A DNA stretch of 64,000 nucleotides, taken from positions 7,640,582 to 7,704,581 of the forward strand of contig OZ004583.1 in the NCBI GenBank assembly GCA_963924555.1. The letters run 5' to 3'. Shown here piece by piece: positions 23,558-36,760 of this stretch; position 1 is the stretch's first letter, and each line of letters opens with the position of its first letter. This DNA is from Crambe crambe (lineage: Eukaryota; Porifera; Demospongiae; Poecilosclerida; Crambeidae). A program made the position numbers and the translations under genes. Under the pieces are notes generated by a model. The model was given only the letters and a program-made list of their open reading frames with translations. It did not search any database and was not told the origin of the DNA.

Positions 23558-25956
23558 ACAAGTAAGGGAAAAAGCATTTCGTGAAATGAAAAAAAGATGT
23601 AGGGATGACCACTGCTCAAAAAAGTAAGGAAACAAGAAGGATGGAAATGGGATCAATCTTTGTTCTGTATATCCAGCCAACAATCCCTACATATACGTAC
23701 ATTACTACACTATAATCTGAAGTTACCCGACGTATATGTAGGGATTGTTGGCTGGATATACAGAACAAAGATTGATCCCATTTCCATCCTTCTTGTTTCC
23801 TTACTTTTTTGAGCAGTGGTCATCCCTACATCTTTTTTTCATTTCACGAAATGCTTTTTCCCTTACTTGTTCCTGGTCTTTTTTCCTCTCTTTTATGGTT
23901 TTAGCTATGATTAGAGTTCATTCTTCTATGTGTATGCAGGGACAGATGAAAGAAGTTCTCCAATAGCATACCAGCCCAATCATTTATCGTTGTGTTGTTG
24001 AGCCATACTTGGAGGTCGAAGATGCTGAAATAGAGTCTACCTTGGTGAATCTAAATCCCCGAATCGATACAGTAGTCTATCATCAGCTAGAGCTAGCTAG
24101 CTAGCTAGCTAGAGACAGCTGAGTAATATTATGATTTCGAATAATTGGATATTCAAATACATGCGCATGCGTATTATAGAAAAGATGGCTTCCTAATTGA
24201 ATTAGTCGAGTGCTGTGCTCCATAGTGTCTCCTTTTTCATCGACTCTTTCGAGGATCAACGAGTAGAAAAGATCGTAGTTGGTAGAATTTGGAGTGGATT
24301 TGTCCAGAAATCATGGCTGTAGCTTGAGTGGTTCGAGAGATATGGTTGTCTAAGAAGAATAATAATAATAATAATAATAATAATAGAGAAGAAGAATATA
24401 GCGATTTACCTGCTTGCCGTATTTCTGAAACGGTAAGCTCCCTGGTCCTGAAACTTGGTCTGCACATTGTAGTAGGCTCTAGTAGGCTGGATAATCATTT
24501 ACAGTAGCTTTTGTTAGGTCTAAGTGGGAGAACTAGAATTTCACTTTAGTATTAGTCTATAGGCGGCGCACGCGGCCGTCCGAGTCATCCCTACATAGAG
24601 AGTGCTACCGCACTCTCTGATAACAAGTAAGGGAAAAAGCATTTCGTGAAATGAAAAAAAGATGTAGGGATGACCACTGCTCAAAAAAGTAAGGAAACAA
24701 GAAGGATGGAAATGGGATCAATCTTTGTTCTGTATATCCAGCCAACAATCCCTACATATACACACATTACTACACTATAATCTGAAGTTACCTGACGTAT
24801 ATGTAGGGATTGTTGGCTGGATATACAGAACAAAGATTGATCCCATTTCCATCCTTCTTGTTTCCTTACTTTTTTGAGCAGTGGTCATCCCTACATCTTT
24901 TTTTCATTTCACGAAATGCTTTTTCCCTTACTTGTTCCTGGTCTTTTTTCCTCTCTTTTATGGTTTTAGCTATGATTAGAGTTCATTCTTCTATGTGTAT
25001 GCAGGGACAGATGAAAGAAGTTCTCCAATAGCATACCAGCCCAATCATTTATCGAGTCAAGGTGTCGTGTTGTTGAGCCATACTTGGAGGTCGAAGATGC
25101 TGAAATAGAGTCTACCTTGGTGAATCTAAATCCCCGAATCGATACAGTAGTCTATCATCAGCTAGAGACAGCTGAGTAATATTATGATTTCGAATAATTG
25201 GATATTCAATTACATGCGCATGCGTATTATAGAAAAGATGGCTTCCTAATTGAATTAGTCGAGTGCTGTGCTCCATAGTGTCTCCTTTTTCATCGACTCT
25301 TTCGAGGATCAACGAGTAGAAAAGATCGTAGTTCGTAGAATTTGGAGTGGATTTGTCCAGAAATCATAGCTGTAGCTTGAGTGGTTCGAGAGATATGGTT
25401 GTCTAAGAAGAATAATAATAAGAAGAATAATAATAATAATAATAATAATAGAGAAGAAGAAGAATATAGCGATTTACCTGCTTGCCGTATTTCTGAAACG
25501 GTAAGCTCCCTGGTCCTGAAACTTGGTCTGCACATTGTAGTAGGCTCTAGTAGGCTGGATAATCATTCACAGTAGCTTTTGTTAGGTCTAAGTGGGGGAA
25601 CTGGAATTTCACTTTTGTATTAGTCTATAGGCGGCGCGCGCGGCCGTCCGAGTCATCCCTACATAGAGAGTGCTACCGCACTCTCTGATAGAGAAGAAGA
25701 AGAATATAGCGATTTACCTGCTTGCCGTATTTCTGAAACGGTAAGCTCCCTGGTCCTGAAACTTGGTCTGCACATTGTAGTAGGCTCTAGTAGGCTGGAT
25801 AATCATTCACAGTAGCTTTTGTTAGGTCTAAGTGGGAGAACTAGAATTTCACTTTAGTATTAGTCTATAGGCGGCGCGCGCGGCCGTCCGAGTCATCCCT
25901 ACATAGAGAGTGCTACCACACTCTCTGATATAGAGAGTGCTACCGCACTCTCTGAT
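23558..25956. mobile_element. Tandem units with long palindromes and a terminal hairpin
   Basis: Two units of about 1,065 bp in direct tandem: 23558-24622 and 24623-25689. A third partial unit (about 25690-25930) repeats only the last 240 bp. Each full unit starts with a 313-bp near-perfect palindrome (arms about 140 bp; 23558-23870 and 24623-24935). It contains an (AAT)n tract and ends with the hairpin TAGAGAGTGC-TACC-GCACTCTCTGA (24596-24620, 25664-25688, 25904-25928, 25931-25955). No transposase is encoded. The unit is inserted between the gag remnant and G5 relative to the paralogous block at 9.2-11.6 kb. Confidence 0.8.
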
Positions 25957-26321
25957 TATAGTGTACATAGCTAGCTAGCTAGCTATAATTATGAGGTTAT
26001 GCATGAAGGATGATTAGCAAGGATGAAGTCAATTGAATGTGGCTATGTGATAGCACTCCTTGTGCATAGGAGGCGGAAGGTGGAGGCTGGAGGGGCTAGA
26101 GCCCCCCAATATTCAGAAGGTGGGGGCTGAGCCCCCTCAATTATGACATCATAAGTGTAATTGAAATAGTTTGCTGCTGTTGTTTTTGTTGTTGTTGTTG
26201 TTGTTTTTGTTGTTTTTGTTTGTATTTTTAGGCAGCTTGGAAGTATTTAGTTAGCTAACAAGCTATAATAATTATTCAGTGCATGGGAATTGAGACATCA
26301 CCCTAGAACCTCAGAGAATGC

Positions 26322-26450
26322 ACCAGATCGAGGCTTAAAATCCATCCTGGGGGAGCATGCCCACAGACCCCCCTAGAAGGCACGCTATGTAGTGTGGTCA
26401 CTATTATTACACTCAGCCCCCGCAAAATAGATGACCTTCCTCCCCTATGT
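26322..26450. repeat. Dispersed C-rich repeat
   Basis: Shares CCTGGGGGAGCATGCCC...AGACCCCCCTAGA with 44630-44670 and a weaker match near 12878-12910. Its function is unknown. Confidence 0.5.
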
Positions 26451-26665
26451 TGTGTTCTCATCTTACAGAAGAAGCCATGATTATATCATGACATGACATG
26501 TAAGGAACTGAATTGCTTTGACCAGCTAGTGATTTTATTTAATTACTTTAAAAAAGCTTGAGTATCTATATTATTTATTGTAGTATTATATAGCTATAGC
26601 TACTCTGTCTTATCTATTACAGTGTAGGTTGTAGCTACACAAACTTATAATAATATAGTCACTCT

Positions 26666-29600
26666 TCAGTTGGTTATGTAGTCATACTCAGTGTGTTTAG
26701 TGTCCATGCCTTCATTGACATAATCTATTTCATCCTTCACACCTCCATTCTTCTCCATCACTATCTCTCCATGACTATCACTCACACCATACACCTGGTT
26801 TGCCTTCATCACTATGACATTATCAGGAGTCTGGGAGGTGTTGATGCCATAAACCCGATTTTCATTCATCTCTATCTTCTGATCTCTACCTGCATGTGCA
26901 TGATGCTATTCAATCATTCTATCTATAATACGTATGTATATTATAGTGATATCAAGTTGTGAAAAAGTTTAAATTTACATCCAATACTATAAGTATTCTT
27001 TGTTGTTGTTTTTTTGTCAATATTAGCGGATGCTTTTGTAAGTCAGTCAGTGTTGAGTCAAGAACTCTATAGTCTTGTAGCAGTAGCTAGTACATACGTA
27101 GGGTGATACAAGTTTGAGCTTTTTCATTAGAATATGCATCCAAATTTAGTAACCAACTTTACATGGAGACTTTGTAGCTATCTCCTTACCTTTAAATTTG
27201 TAAGTAGCAGCAAAAAGTAGTGTAGCAATTGCAACCAGGAAACTGATGTCTGAGAAAACATGGGCTGAGATGATGAGATCATCTCTAGTAGGCTGCCAAG
27301 TAGGATCACATGTATCTGCATATGTACACAAAATGGAATGAATATAACTTATAACCTGAGAGTTATACTTCTTTGCAGTCCAACGTAAAATCCCACTGCC
27401 ACCCACAACACAAGAGATACAAATGTTACAAAACATCCTGTCATGCAGAGACACAGAGATAGCCATGGTCCTAGAGGAAAAAATAAAACAACTGAAACAA
27501 AGTCTTAGCTATGTAAATGATACCTAAAATCGAATGCCATCCAAGTAATGATCACTCCAAGTACAATAACAAAACTTAATAGTATCACACCCACAACCAG
27601 CAGACCTTGATTTGCAGATGTCAACCGTGCACCTACACACACCAACATCATTATGTGCACTTCAAGAAAAATACTAGCTTACCTTCACCAGAAGTGAAGT
27701 TTCCTCTGACCTGAAGGTTTAGGGAAGAAGTGGTGATGGTTGCCTGATAATAATGGATTGTAGAAGCATAAAAGAATATTAGTCGGAGAGGAGAATTGAG
27801 GGAGGTAGACAATGAAGGGCTCAGGTCCTGGTAAGAGGAGTCACGGCCATATTGGAAGAAGCAGTCTCCTTCTCTCATAGGGTAGGAACAGAGGACAGAG
27901 GTCACACAGCCCCCAGAGGAGAAGGAAACATCAAAGGAAGATGGGATGGAAGTATCTAAATTAATAGTTAATATAGGAACATAATGGATAATGAATCAAC
28001 TCACTTAGAGATGTGGAGGTGCTAGTTGATCCAAAGGCTCCTGTAACATCAACACTGACAAAATAACTTTGGTCTGGTGAGAAGAGGGGAATGATATGGA
28101 GCAGAGGTTATCACTGCAGTTGTCAGAGTTTATCATCCTCTGATCCACCCTCTCCCTTATGCTGTCCTCCAGGACCACTGTGTAGTTTAGGAGTTGGTTA
28201 AAGGAACATCTTTCAGATAAAGAAATCTGGATGAAACATAAATTGATCAGCTCCTAGCTATTAAAGTATTAATTTCATAGTAACTTGTTGCATCCATTGC
28301 ACTGTCAGTTGATTCAGTAGTCCATTCTGATCATACACTGGAAAAACTGTAATGTCAGGAGTTCTGGGAACTTTACGATAAATAAATCATTATGTAATAA
28401 TTGTTTGTACATGGGAACTATTATCACCTTGTGGTTGGACAATAAAGGTGTCTATGGCTCCTTGGTTCCCACAATTTATGGCACTGATATTGAAGGAGTA
28501 GCGTGTCCCCAGGACCAGTCCAGAGCACATATAACTCTCATTGGGTCTCTATTCATTGGGCTACTATGCTTTGAGGGGTAGCTTCTTTAAGTTAATTTTT
28601 GACTCACTCTTATCTGATTACAGGAGGAGGTGGCAGGGTTCACTACCACACGATACAGCTCTACATTATACTGAGAGGTGAAGGAGGGGGACCACTGGAT
28701 GGAGACCTCTGGACCTCCAGTGGTGCGGATAAGAGAACAGTTAGTGGATAAAGAAGGAGGAGCTATATATAATTTTAACACACATGCAATAGCTATAATT
28801 ATGAAGTGCATAGTACCTACCTCTGATAACTGTAATATTTATTGTGTTACTCCTTAATGGAAGACGGCTACAGACTATGATGGACCCTCTCAGAACAGAT
28901 GCATCACCACTCAATGTGGAAGTTATATTATAAAAAAATGGATTGTTTGGATCAGGATTAACACTGTCAACCTGCACTTGCATACCAGATGTTGGATTAG
29001 CGAGAGACAGAGTCAGTGGTAAAGGTTGCATAGGATCATAGTTTGAGTATGATGCAAGATCACTGCCATTGATTTTCCAAGTCAGACTAGGTACTTCAAT
29101 GCCACGACAAGTGAGTGTGACTCTTCCAGGACAGAAAGCTCTATTCATGGGAGGAGTGGAAGATAAGAAATACGTTGGAACAGCTGGAGAGGGAGGAAGG
29201 GAGGAGGTGGAGGATGGGGTGATAAGAGGGGGAAGAAAGGAAGGGATGGAAAGAGGGTATAGTTCCTCAGAGTAACTAGAGATACTCAGAACCTAGGCAT
29301 GAGGTAGCAATTGTATGTATAAATAAACTTCAAAGTTCATTTAATTGCTGCACCTGCATAGCTAATACATAAAGCCCCCAGGCTGATGAATTGACACAAC
29401 TTCAGCATTCAAAAAAAAAACTTAAAGTCAAAAAGATATTGTGAGGCAGTAGAAGCTGCAGCTATATATTTACCGAAATCCACATCATTGGGAAAAATAA
29501 TTATCAGAAAAATTGCAGCTACGTAGCTAACTAGGTATGCCCATTATTGATTAAGATCAGCTAGCTAGCTATTATATATCCTCATACTGATGCTAGCTAT

Positions 29601-29765
29601 AAGCTATGTGCTTCCAGCTCCAGCATGAAGAAATTACGTATGCCCTTCCTATACAAGACATCAATGATGATATTGTCTGTACCTAATTGGCTCTTATGAC
29701 ATAAACTCACAATTCACAGTGGTCGACATGAAGACTATGATGAGAATAGATAGTGTGCAGCTCAT
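26666..29765 (-). CDS. G5: tail-V receptor gene with two frame lesions
   Basis: Exons: E1 29711-29765, E2 28821-29183, E3 28608-28762, E4 28428-28548, E5 28285-28370, E6 28005-28226, E7 27683-27955, E8 27524-27632, E9 27369-27470, E10 27190-27315, E11 26666-26889. Signal peptide, Ig, FN3, TM and tail domains are all present. E1 is short (MSCTLSILIIVF). E11 carries VYGI, VYGV and EYDYI. E6 is 13 bp shorter than in G9: a 3-bp difference at its start is harmless, but the net 10-bp loss at a C-run near 28080 breaks the frame. E8 lost 5 bp at its donor (109 bp instead of 114). E8 is a phase 1-1 exon, so skipping it would be tolerated; the E6 break would not. Probably a recent pseudogene, unless the reference carries a null allele. 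Confidence 0.75.
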
Positions 29766-29936
29766 TAGGGTAAACTGCAATAAAACACACAGAACAAATT
29801 TAAGCATCAATTGTCACTTTATCAGACAATTCTCTTCCAACCACTTTGAGCCTTAAAGCTATGTAGCAACACTAGCTATAGCTACTAGCCAAGCTCAAAT
29901 ATAGTAAGTAGCTAACATACGTAATCACAATCTCAC

Positions 29937-30095
29937 CTACTTACATATTTGTAGCCAGGTCAGACTGTAGCTAAACTTTCATCTGATATGTACATTGATT
30001 TAGCAGCTATAGCTACGTAGGCTGTTAGCTTTTATTGGGTTCAATCACTCAATATAGCTAGCTAATGATACTTTTACTTTATAAGGAACTGCTTA
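29937..30095 (-). promoter_or_regulatory. G5 5' UTR exon donor and TATA-like promoter
   Basis: Donor (GTAG|GTGAGATTG on the minus strand) with last exon base 29937, and the shared block TTTATAAGGAACTGCTTA at 30078-30095, in the same order and spacing as upstream of G1. Confidence 0.6.
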
Positions 30096-30583
30096 GACTC
30101 TCAAGGCCGGTGGATATTATATCCTATTATAAACACATATCACTGTAATGATAGCAACACATAATAATTATGTATGTACATGATGTGTTGCATGATGCAT
30201 ATAAATATATGTGATGTTGTTTTGCATACATTTTCTTTAGAGTACTGCATGGTTATGATAGCTATATGTCCTCCTTTTAGTTAGCTATGACCATGATTTT
30301 GTCATGATTTTAATATTATTATAGTATCAGCCAGCTAGCTGATTTCAGTACGGACATTAGTTAAGAATTTCAAGTTTTTTTTATAGCTAGAAGAATTCCC
30401 TTTCAAGATTTTTATCACTCTTTTTTGTTTCCAGAACTTATCAATTCTGTTTTCTTGACAAACCGGCTTTGTAAGGCACTAAAATTATAGTACCACAATA
30501 TATAATTGCATGATACGATAGTAATAGCATAACACAAACTTGTACATAGTACACACAAACTTGTAGTGACTCGATCAGTTGAT
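30096..30583. other. Spacer between G5 and G6
   Basis: AT-rich; no feature seen. Confidence 0.5.
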
Positions 30584-33500
30584 TCAGTTGCTTATGTAGT
30601 CATACTCAGTGTTTTCAGTGTAATCCTCTTTGGGCTTATTACATCCTCCATACACTGTGTTCTTCTCCATCACTATCTCTCCACATCCATGGAGGGCATC
30701 ACTCACACCATACACCTGGTTTGCCTTCATCTCTATGACATCATCAGGAGTCTGGGAGGTGTTGATGCCATAAACCTGATTCTCATTCATCTCTATCTTC
30801 TGATCTTTACCTGCATGTTTCATAACCACTATGAAAAGGAGGCATCCCTGTAGGAACCTGATAAAGAAATTCATAGGATGTACACAAGGGCACAGCAGAT
30901 TTCCTTGTTTCCTGTTATGAAATATGCTGTATCTTGCACTGCTTCCCACCATAATATTTCCTTCAGAAAACACTCATTTCTGGCCATGGAGGCCTTCCTC
31001 CCTCAAGTCTCTTGAAGGAAAGAGAGGCTATGTGTTCTTCTAAGCATGCATGAACATTTTGAATGCGCTCGAAGCTAATAGAACCATACAACTTAAAAAT
31101 GAAATTGATCAGATCATGCACCTTTAAACTTGTAAGCAACAGCAAATAGTCCACTAATAATTGTGATCAGGAAACTGGTGTCTGAGAGAACATGGGCTGA
31201 GATGATGAGATCATCTCTAGTAGACTGCCAAGTAGGATCACATGTATCTGCATGCACACAAAGGAATTAATACTAACCTGAGAAAAAGAGTAATGCTTAC
31301 TTGTTTGCAGTCCAACATGAAATCCCACTGCCACCCACAACAAAAGAGATACAAATGCTACAATGGAGAGACCCAGAGATAGCCATGATCCTAAAGGAGA
31401 AAACAAAACTGATTATTGAGTCAGTGCATGATGACTCTAATTATTATAACCATAGCTACCTTTTGTAAATATCATCCCAGTAATGATCACTCCAAGTACA
31501 ATGGCCACACTTAATAGTATCACACCCACAACCAGCAGACCTTGATTTTCAGATGTCAACCGTGCACCTACACAATTTTTTATTACCATAGCAATGAACT
31601 TCAAAAAATAAACTCACCTTCACTAGAAGTGAAGTTTCCTCTGACCTGAGAAGAGGTATTGATGGTCACCTGATAATAATGAATTGTAGCAGTATCTGAG
31701 ACAGTTATTTGGAGAGGGGAATTAAGGGAAATAGAAAATGGAGGGCTCAGGTCCTGGTAAGAGGAGTCACGGCCATATTGGAAGAAACAGTATCCTCCTA
31801 TCATAGGGTAGGAACAGAGGACAGAGGTCACACAGCCCTCAGAGGAGGCAGTAACATTAATGGAAGATGGGATGGTAGCGTCTAAATAAAAAGTCGATAT
31901 ACATAATAAAGGAATGTTATCATGCAAGCAATCAACTCACTTAGAGAGGTACTAGTTGACCCAAAGGCTCCTGTAACATTAATACCAATAAAATAGTTTG
32001 GGTCTGGTGAGGAGAGGGGTGCAATGATTATCACTGCAGTAGTCAGAGTTGATCATCCTCTGATCCACCCTCTCCCTTGTACTGTCCTCCAGGACCACTG
32101 TGTAGCTTAGGAGGTGATTAAAGGAACATCTCTCTGATGGAGATTGAATCTGAAAGATAAGAAAAACTACTGTAGATAGCTAAAATCTTCATAGTAGCTA
32201 GCTAGCTAACTTGTTGCATCCATTTCACTGTCAGAGTTAGTCGTCCATGGACATTCTGATCATACAGTGATGAAACTCTAACCTCAGGAGTTTGAGGAGC
32301 TGGATAAACGTAACTCACTTTACATAGTGCATAATGTATGGGTGCTGCAAATACAATTGAGTCTGCCACTCTTTCCTTGAAAGATATATAATGGAGCCCT
32401 ATAGCTAGCTATAGCTAATAACATTCCCTAGCTAATTTCTAGTTCCTTCCTGGACTGCTCATAAGAATGATATGCTATAGCTAACTACCCATGCTAAATC
32501 TGGGTCTTGGTAGGAAGTATATTTCTGACATAGCTACGTATATAAGTCCAATCCATCATGCACTATGCATCAAAGTTATGTTATATACATTGTGGATGGA
32601 CTATGATAATACTCTCAGCCCACTTCTTGGTTCCCACAGTTGATGGCACTGACATTGAAGGAGTAGTGTATCCCCAGGACCAGTCCAGAGCAGCTGTAAT
32701 CCTTGCTGGGTCTCTATGATGATCATACAAAAGATTGTAGGGAGTATAGTTAATGGGATGGAAAATCGTGGTTTTCCCAGTTGTGCATTAATTAAAGTGC
32801 ACCATATCAAATTTTTTACTCCTATCATATTTTTCATGAAAATAGCAACATGTATAATGCTCAACACACAAAGTTGTAGTGCATAAGAGACTCACTATCA
32901 TCTGATTACTGGGACAGGAGGGGGTGGCAGGGTTCACTACTACATGATACATCTCCACATTATACTGAGAGGTGAAGGAGGGGGACCATTGGATGGAGAC
33001 CACTGTGACAACATTGGTTTTGAGGAAAGAGCAGTTAGCGAAGGAAGGCTGAGGAGGGACTAATATCAAAGGAAAGACATAATTCAAGTTCTATAGCTAT
33101 GGTATAACATATACATTTTCATGGTTAGCTATACCTCCAATTTCTGTGACATTTAGCATTTCACTGGAAATGAAGCCACTAAGACACTGAATCATTGATC
33201 CTCTCAGAATAGAAACATTACTACTCAATGTAGATAATATGTCAATAGCCAGTGGACTATTTTGGCTTTGAGAAGCACTGATTATCCTTACTTCTGCACC
33301 CAATAAGGGAGGATTGAGGTTAACAGTTCGTGGGAAGGTATGATCTACTTGTAATATATAAGCTGCACGGTCAGTATCGTTCACTCTCCATATCAACCCA
33401 CTGCCCACTTCAGTGCCTGTACAAGTGAACTGAATGGGTCCAGGGCAGATAGGTCCATTAGAGGGAGGGGAAGAAGTTAACGAGAGTTGTGGAGTGGTGC

Positions 33501-33621
33501 AAACTACTGTATTCAGTGAGAAAAAATAATTATTATCGGTGATTAATGGTTCAGCTAGCTACTTACAGTTCACACTATACATCAATAAGATACCTGATAA
33601 GTACAGCACAGTATGTGACAG
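30584..33621 (-). pseudogene. G6: full-length tail-V receptor pseudogene
   Basis: All eleven exons are present: E1 33567-33621, E2 33135-33506, E3 32896-33059, E4 32589-32713, E5 32211-32299, E6 31941-32149, E7 31618-31881, E8 31460-31567, E9 31301-31390, E10 31122-31247, E11 30584-30810. Lesions: the start ATG reads CTG (33619-33621), E4 has one extra base and meets a stop, and E6 has a deletion that breaks the frame. E2 is the most diverged Ig domain of the cluster (lacks the [10 protein letters not shown] consensus but keeps Cys-Trp-Cys). The tail is open, with VYGI, VYGV, VYGG and EYDYI, so tail and TM exons outlast the front ones. Confidence 0.85.
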
Positions 33622-33847
33622 CAACTACAATGTGATGATAATTAGTAGTTTTCAGCTAACTATAGTTACTATAAATTCTAAGTATATCCTCACCATGATT
33701 GAATGAAGTTAGCTAGCTCAGGAAGCTAATAAGGAACTGGGTTGTTTTATAATGATATTTTGGGACTTGTGCCGTAGCTAATCTACAAACCACTCTGAAA
33801 ATAATATTTTTCGCTTTTTTTGGTCTGATTCACGAGAAGCTACATAA

Positions 33848-34925
33848 TAGTTAGACAACGAGACCTAGGGATCTAAGTTATTTAGAGACCCGAGGGCCCT
33901 GGGCTGTAGCGACCCGAGCGCAGCGAGGGCGCTACCAAGGGCCCGAGGGTCTCTAAATAACTTAGATCCCGTTGGTCAAGTTGCCTAACTTATTTAGAAC
34001 ATAGCAACATAGTTTTGGAACTTAGAAAGGCTTCAAATGAATCGCTAAAGTTAGCTAGTCAGCCATGAAAGCTTCGTGCACGGAAAATCCAGCAGCTGAA
34101 AATCACCAGAACTAAGGTAGGCTTTCTAGCTTATACGCTTGAAAATATGAACTAACTAAGTTTTCTACGCTACCTTCGGTACCTTTTTACTCTTTTCTAG
34201 GCTTTAGTTGGTACTCACTAGTGTCAGGAGGCGAGAAACTAGCTTTCACCATTTTTTGACAAGTCTTCTAACACACACCCACCAGGCGGGGTTGGTTGGT
34301 TACTATGGATTCATAACAATATTTCTAATTGCTGCCCACCACAGGTTTACTAAGTGCCCGGGGCACTTAGTAAACCTACTGTTAGGCACTTAGTATCCCT
34401 GTGATGCATTATGAGGTTTAGAAGATCTGATTTTGTATTGTGAATGTACAGAGCTGTGTTCTAAACTTATTTAGACTATAGCTAGTCACAATCAAGGAAT
34501 CTCATTGGTCCATTTGGTGAATTCTATTCACTTAGAATCACGCCTTATGGCACTTAGAATCACGCCTTACAGCACTTAGAATTCACTTGCCCTAGGTAAA
34601 TCCGGTAAAGATGGTCATTCCAATTGGTCCAATTCTAGCAACGCATCGCGGTGGCCACGGTTATTGTTTCTAGGTGCGCTCTGATTCATGTTTGTTGCAT
34701 TTAAAAACCATAGTTATTGTTTCCAAGTGCGTGTTGAGGTAAGTTAAACAACTCCAGTGATTGGCTATAGTCTAAATAAGTTAGACACCTCGACCAACGG
34801 GATCTACGGTCTGTTTAGAAACCTTCGGGCCCTTAGTAGCGCCCTCGCTGCGCTCGGGACGCTACAGCCCAGGGCTCTCAGGTTTCTAAATAGACCGTAG
34901 ATACCTTGGTCTCGTTGTCTAACTA
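33848..34925. mobile_element. Inverted-repeat element with GC-rich palindromic ends
   Basis: Ends TAGTTAGACAACGAGACC... and ...GGTCTCGTTGTCTAACTA are exact inverted repeats. Each end continues into a second, internal palindrome (TCTAAATA...GGGCCC...TATTTAGA type) of about 120 bp. The middle has two short AGAATCACGCCTTA direct repeats and no transposase frame. It lies beyond the G6 5' end. Confidence 0.75.
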
Positions 34926-35106
34926 TTATTTAAATCCCGTTGCTATGTGGTTGCTATGTGCATTAAATCAGCAAGTGTGCACTAATTCTGTAGGAGTGCA
35001 CTAATTTTGTAGGAGTGCACTAATTTTTTGCATCCCCAGGCTATGCTGAATGCTGCAAGACAGCTTGAAGAAGTCGTTGAAGTTCTGCCTTTTATGCTGG
35101 CTACTA

Positions 35107-35222
35107 TACTCTCTGAAAAGCTTGTTGGGTTTGAAACGTTATGTCATTATAAACGTGCAACGTGGCAATGAATAACATTAAAATTCCACGTTTCAAACCC
35201 AACAAGCTTTTCTGAGAGTAGC
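35107..35222. repeat. Short palindromic element
   Basis: TCTGAAAAGCTTGTTGGGTT pairs with AACCCAACAAGCTTTTC in the opposite arm; the total is about 115 bp. Typical of a foldback MITE. Confidence 0.75.
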
Positions 35223-35545
35223 TAGTATAAAAGAAGGAACATTCTAGCTGGTCTACAGCAAGCTGGTGTTTCACACGCCGCCTTCTTTGATCTTCGGACT
35301 GGGCAGGCACAAAATACTTGTATCCTTCGTGCTCGGGGAGTATCCCCGATTTATAGATAGCTACAACAGGAGCATCAGCAGGTACGTGGACTATTCTTGC
35401 CGCCATTTTACAACTCAAGAAAGAAGTGGAGACACAACAATTAGCTAGCTATAGCAAACCAAACAGTACTGATGTTTGTAACTATGGACTACAGTAGCTA
35501 CGTGCATGCGCAATGGGATCTAAAATAGATAAAGCATGCGCACTC

Positions 35546-35622
35546 GGTTTCTGGTTGATTTAGTGCACCATCCCTCGGGCCTGTGGCCCTCGGGCTACGG
35601 TGCACTAAATCAACCAGAAACC
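35546..35622. repeat. Hairpin inverted repeat
   Basis: Arms of about 24 bp (GGTTTCTGGTTGATTTAGTG and its complement) flank a GC-rich loop. Confidence 0.75.
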
Positions 35623-35652
35623 TCGCGCACATGCTTTATCTATTACATCATA

Positions 35653-36760
35653 GATATAAGAGGTTTTACGGGATTGGAAACGCCCAATGAACTGCACAAC
35701 CGTGGCGCGTTGACAGATGCGCACGCGCATGCAGCATTAATTATATTAATCGTTGTGAAAAGAGATCAATATTCACTCCTTTCAAGGCAGTTAAAGTGAT
35801 ATTCTGCCCCTACAGCTCACAGAATAGTACAAGTAAGCTAAGGGGAAGGTATTGAAGAAGTGAAGAGTCAGAGAGTTGAAGTTGGAGAGTCTGAGGAAGG
35901 AAGTTATTAATTATTCATAACTTTTTTCCTTGTAATTATAACTATGAGTACCTATCATTGCTCATTATACATTAATTTTATGTGATTGATTTGAAAGAAA
36001 GGCCAGAATGACTTTTGGTATTAAAGTTAGACATAAATTCATTATTATTATAGCTAGATAATTTTGCCCCAAAGTTATCCGCCAGTTTCTGCTCAGTTCT
36101 CCCTCATCAACATTATTGCAATACTTCCAGCTTTTGGCTGTTGGGTTTTGACACCATCCACCTCAAGAATTCGGCTCAGTCAGCTGTCCTGTGGACCCTA
36201 TGGATATTAGGGGGGAAATATAGTAAGCTTGCCATCTCCATAGGATGACTATTGTATAGAAAACGAATGCACCAATTCCATTTACTGTTCTATCCTTTCC
36301 CTGAAATAACTAATACAGTTTCAATATTGTTAATCTATTTCTTGGGAGAGGGATTACAGTTTTAACACCACTTGCAAATGCTAGAGACAATATATGTCAG
36401 CTAATACAAAAAGCAACATTACTATTCCATGTAGCTAAAGTTTACATGCCTTTTGATCAGAAAATGGGCAACAGCAATTGATTCCATCAAGCGTGAGAGG
36501 GATTACAGTCCCATTAACCACTACAGTAGTATTTGTAGGAATAAACTTGAAAATCTGAGCTGAAATTTATTTCATACAGTAAATCTATGCCCTAGTGTAT
36601 TATAGTATCATTGGCATAAGTCTTACCTCACGGATCTTGTCAGAACAGCAACTTTGACAAAAGTGCTATGTCATTCAGCTGTCAACGCGCCTCGGTTGTT
36701 AGTTGCTAACGAGAGCACGTGATCCGTTTCCAATCCCGTAAACATCTTATATCTATGATT
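35653..36760. mobile_element. Inverted-repeat element, about 1.1 kb
   Basis: The left end, ATAGATATAAGA..TTTTACGGGATTGGAAACG, and the right end, CGTTTCCAATCCCGTAAA..TCTTATATCTAT, are inverted copies. The repeat continues through CAACCGTGGCGCGTTGACAG. No transposase was found inside. Confidence 0.7.

Noticed and set aside
23420..25031. Frames of 73-87 codons over the palindromes, some identical in both copies
   Set aside because: They lie wholly within palindrome arms and identity reflects the tandem duplication; no domain.
5337..33621. Receptor tyrosine kinases
   Set aside because: No kinase domain follows the TM exons in any copy; the tails end shortly after the tyrosine motifs.
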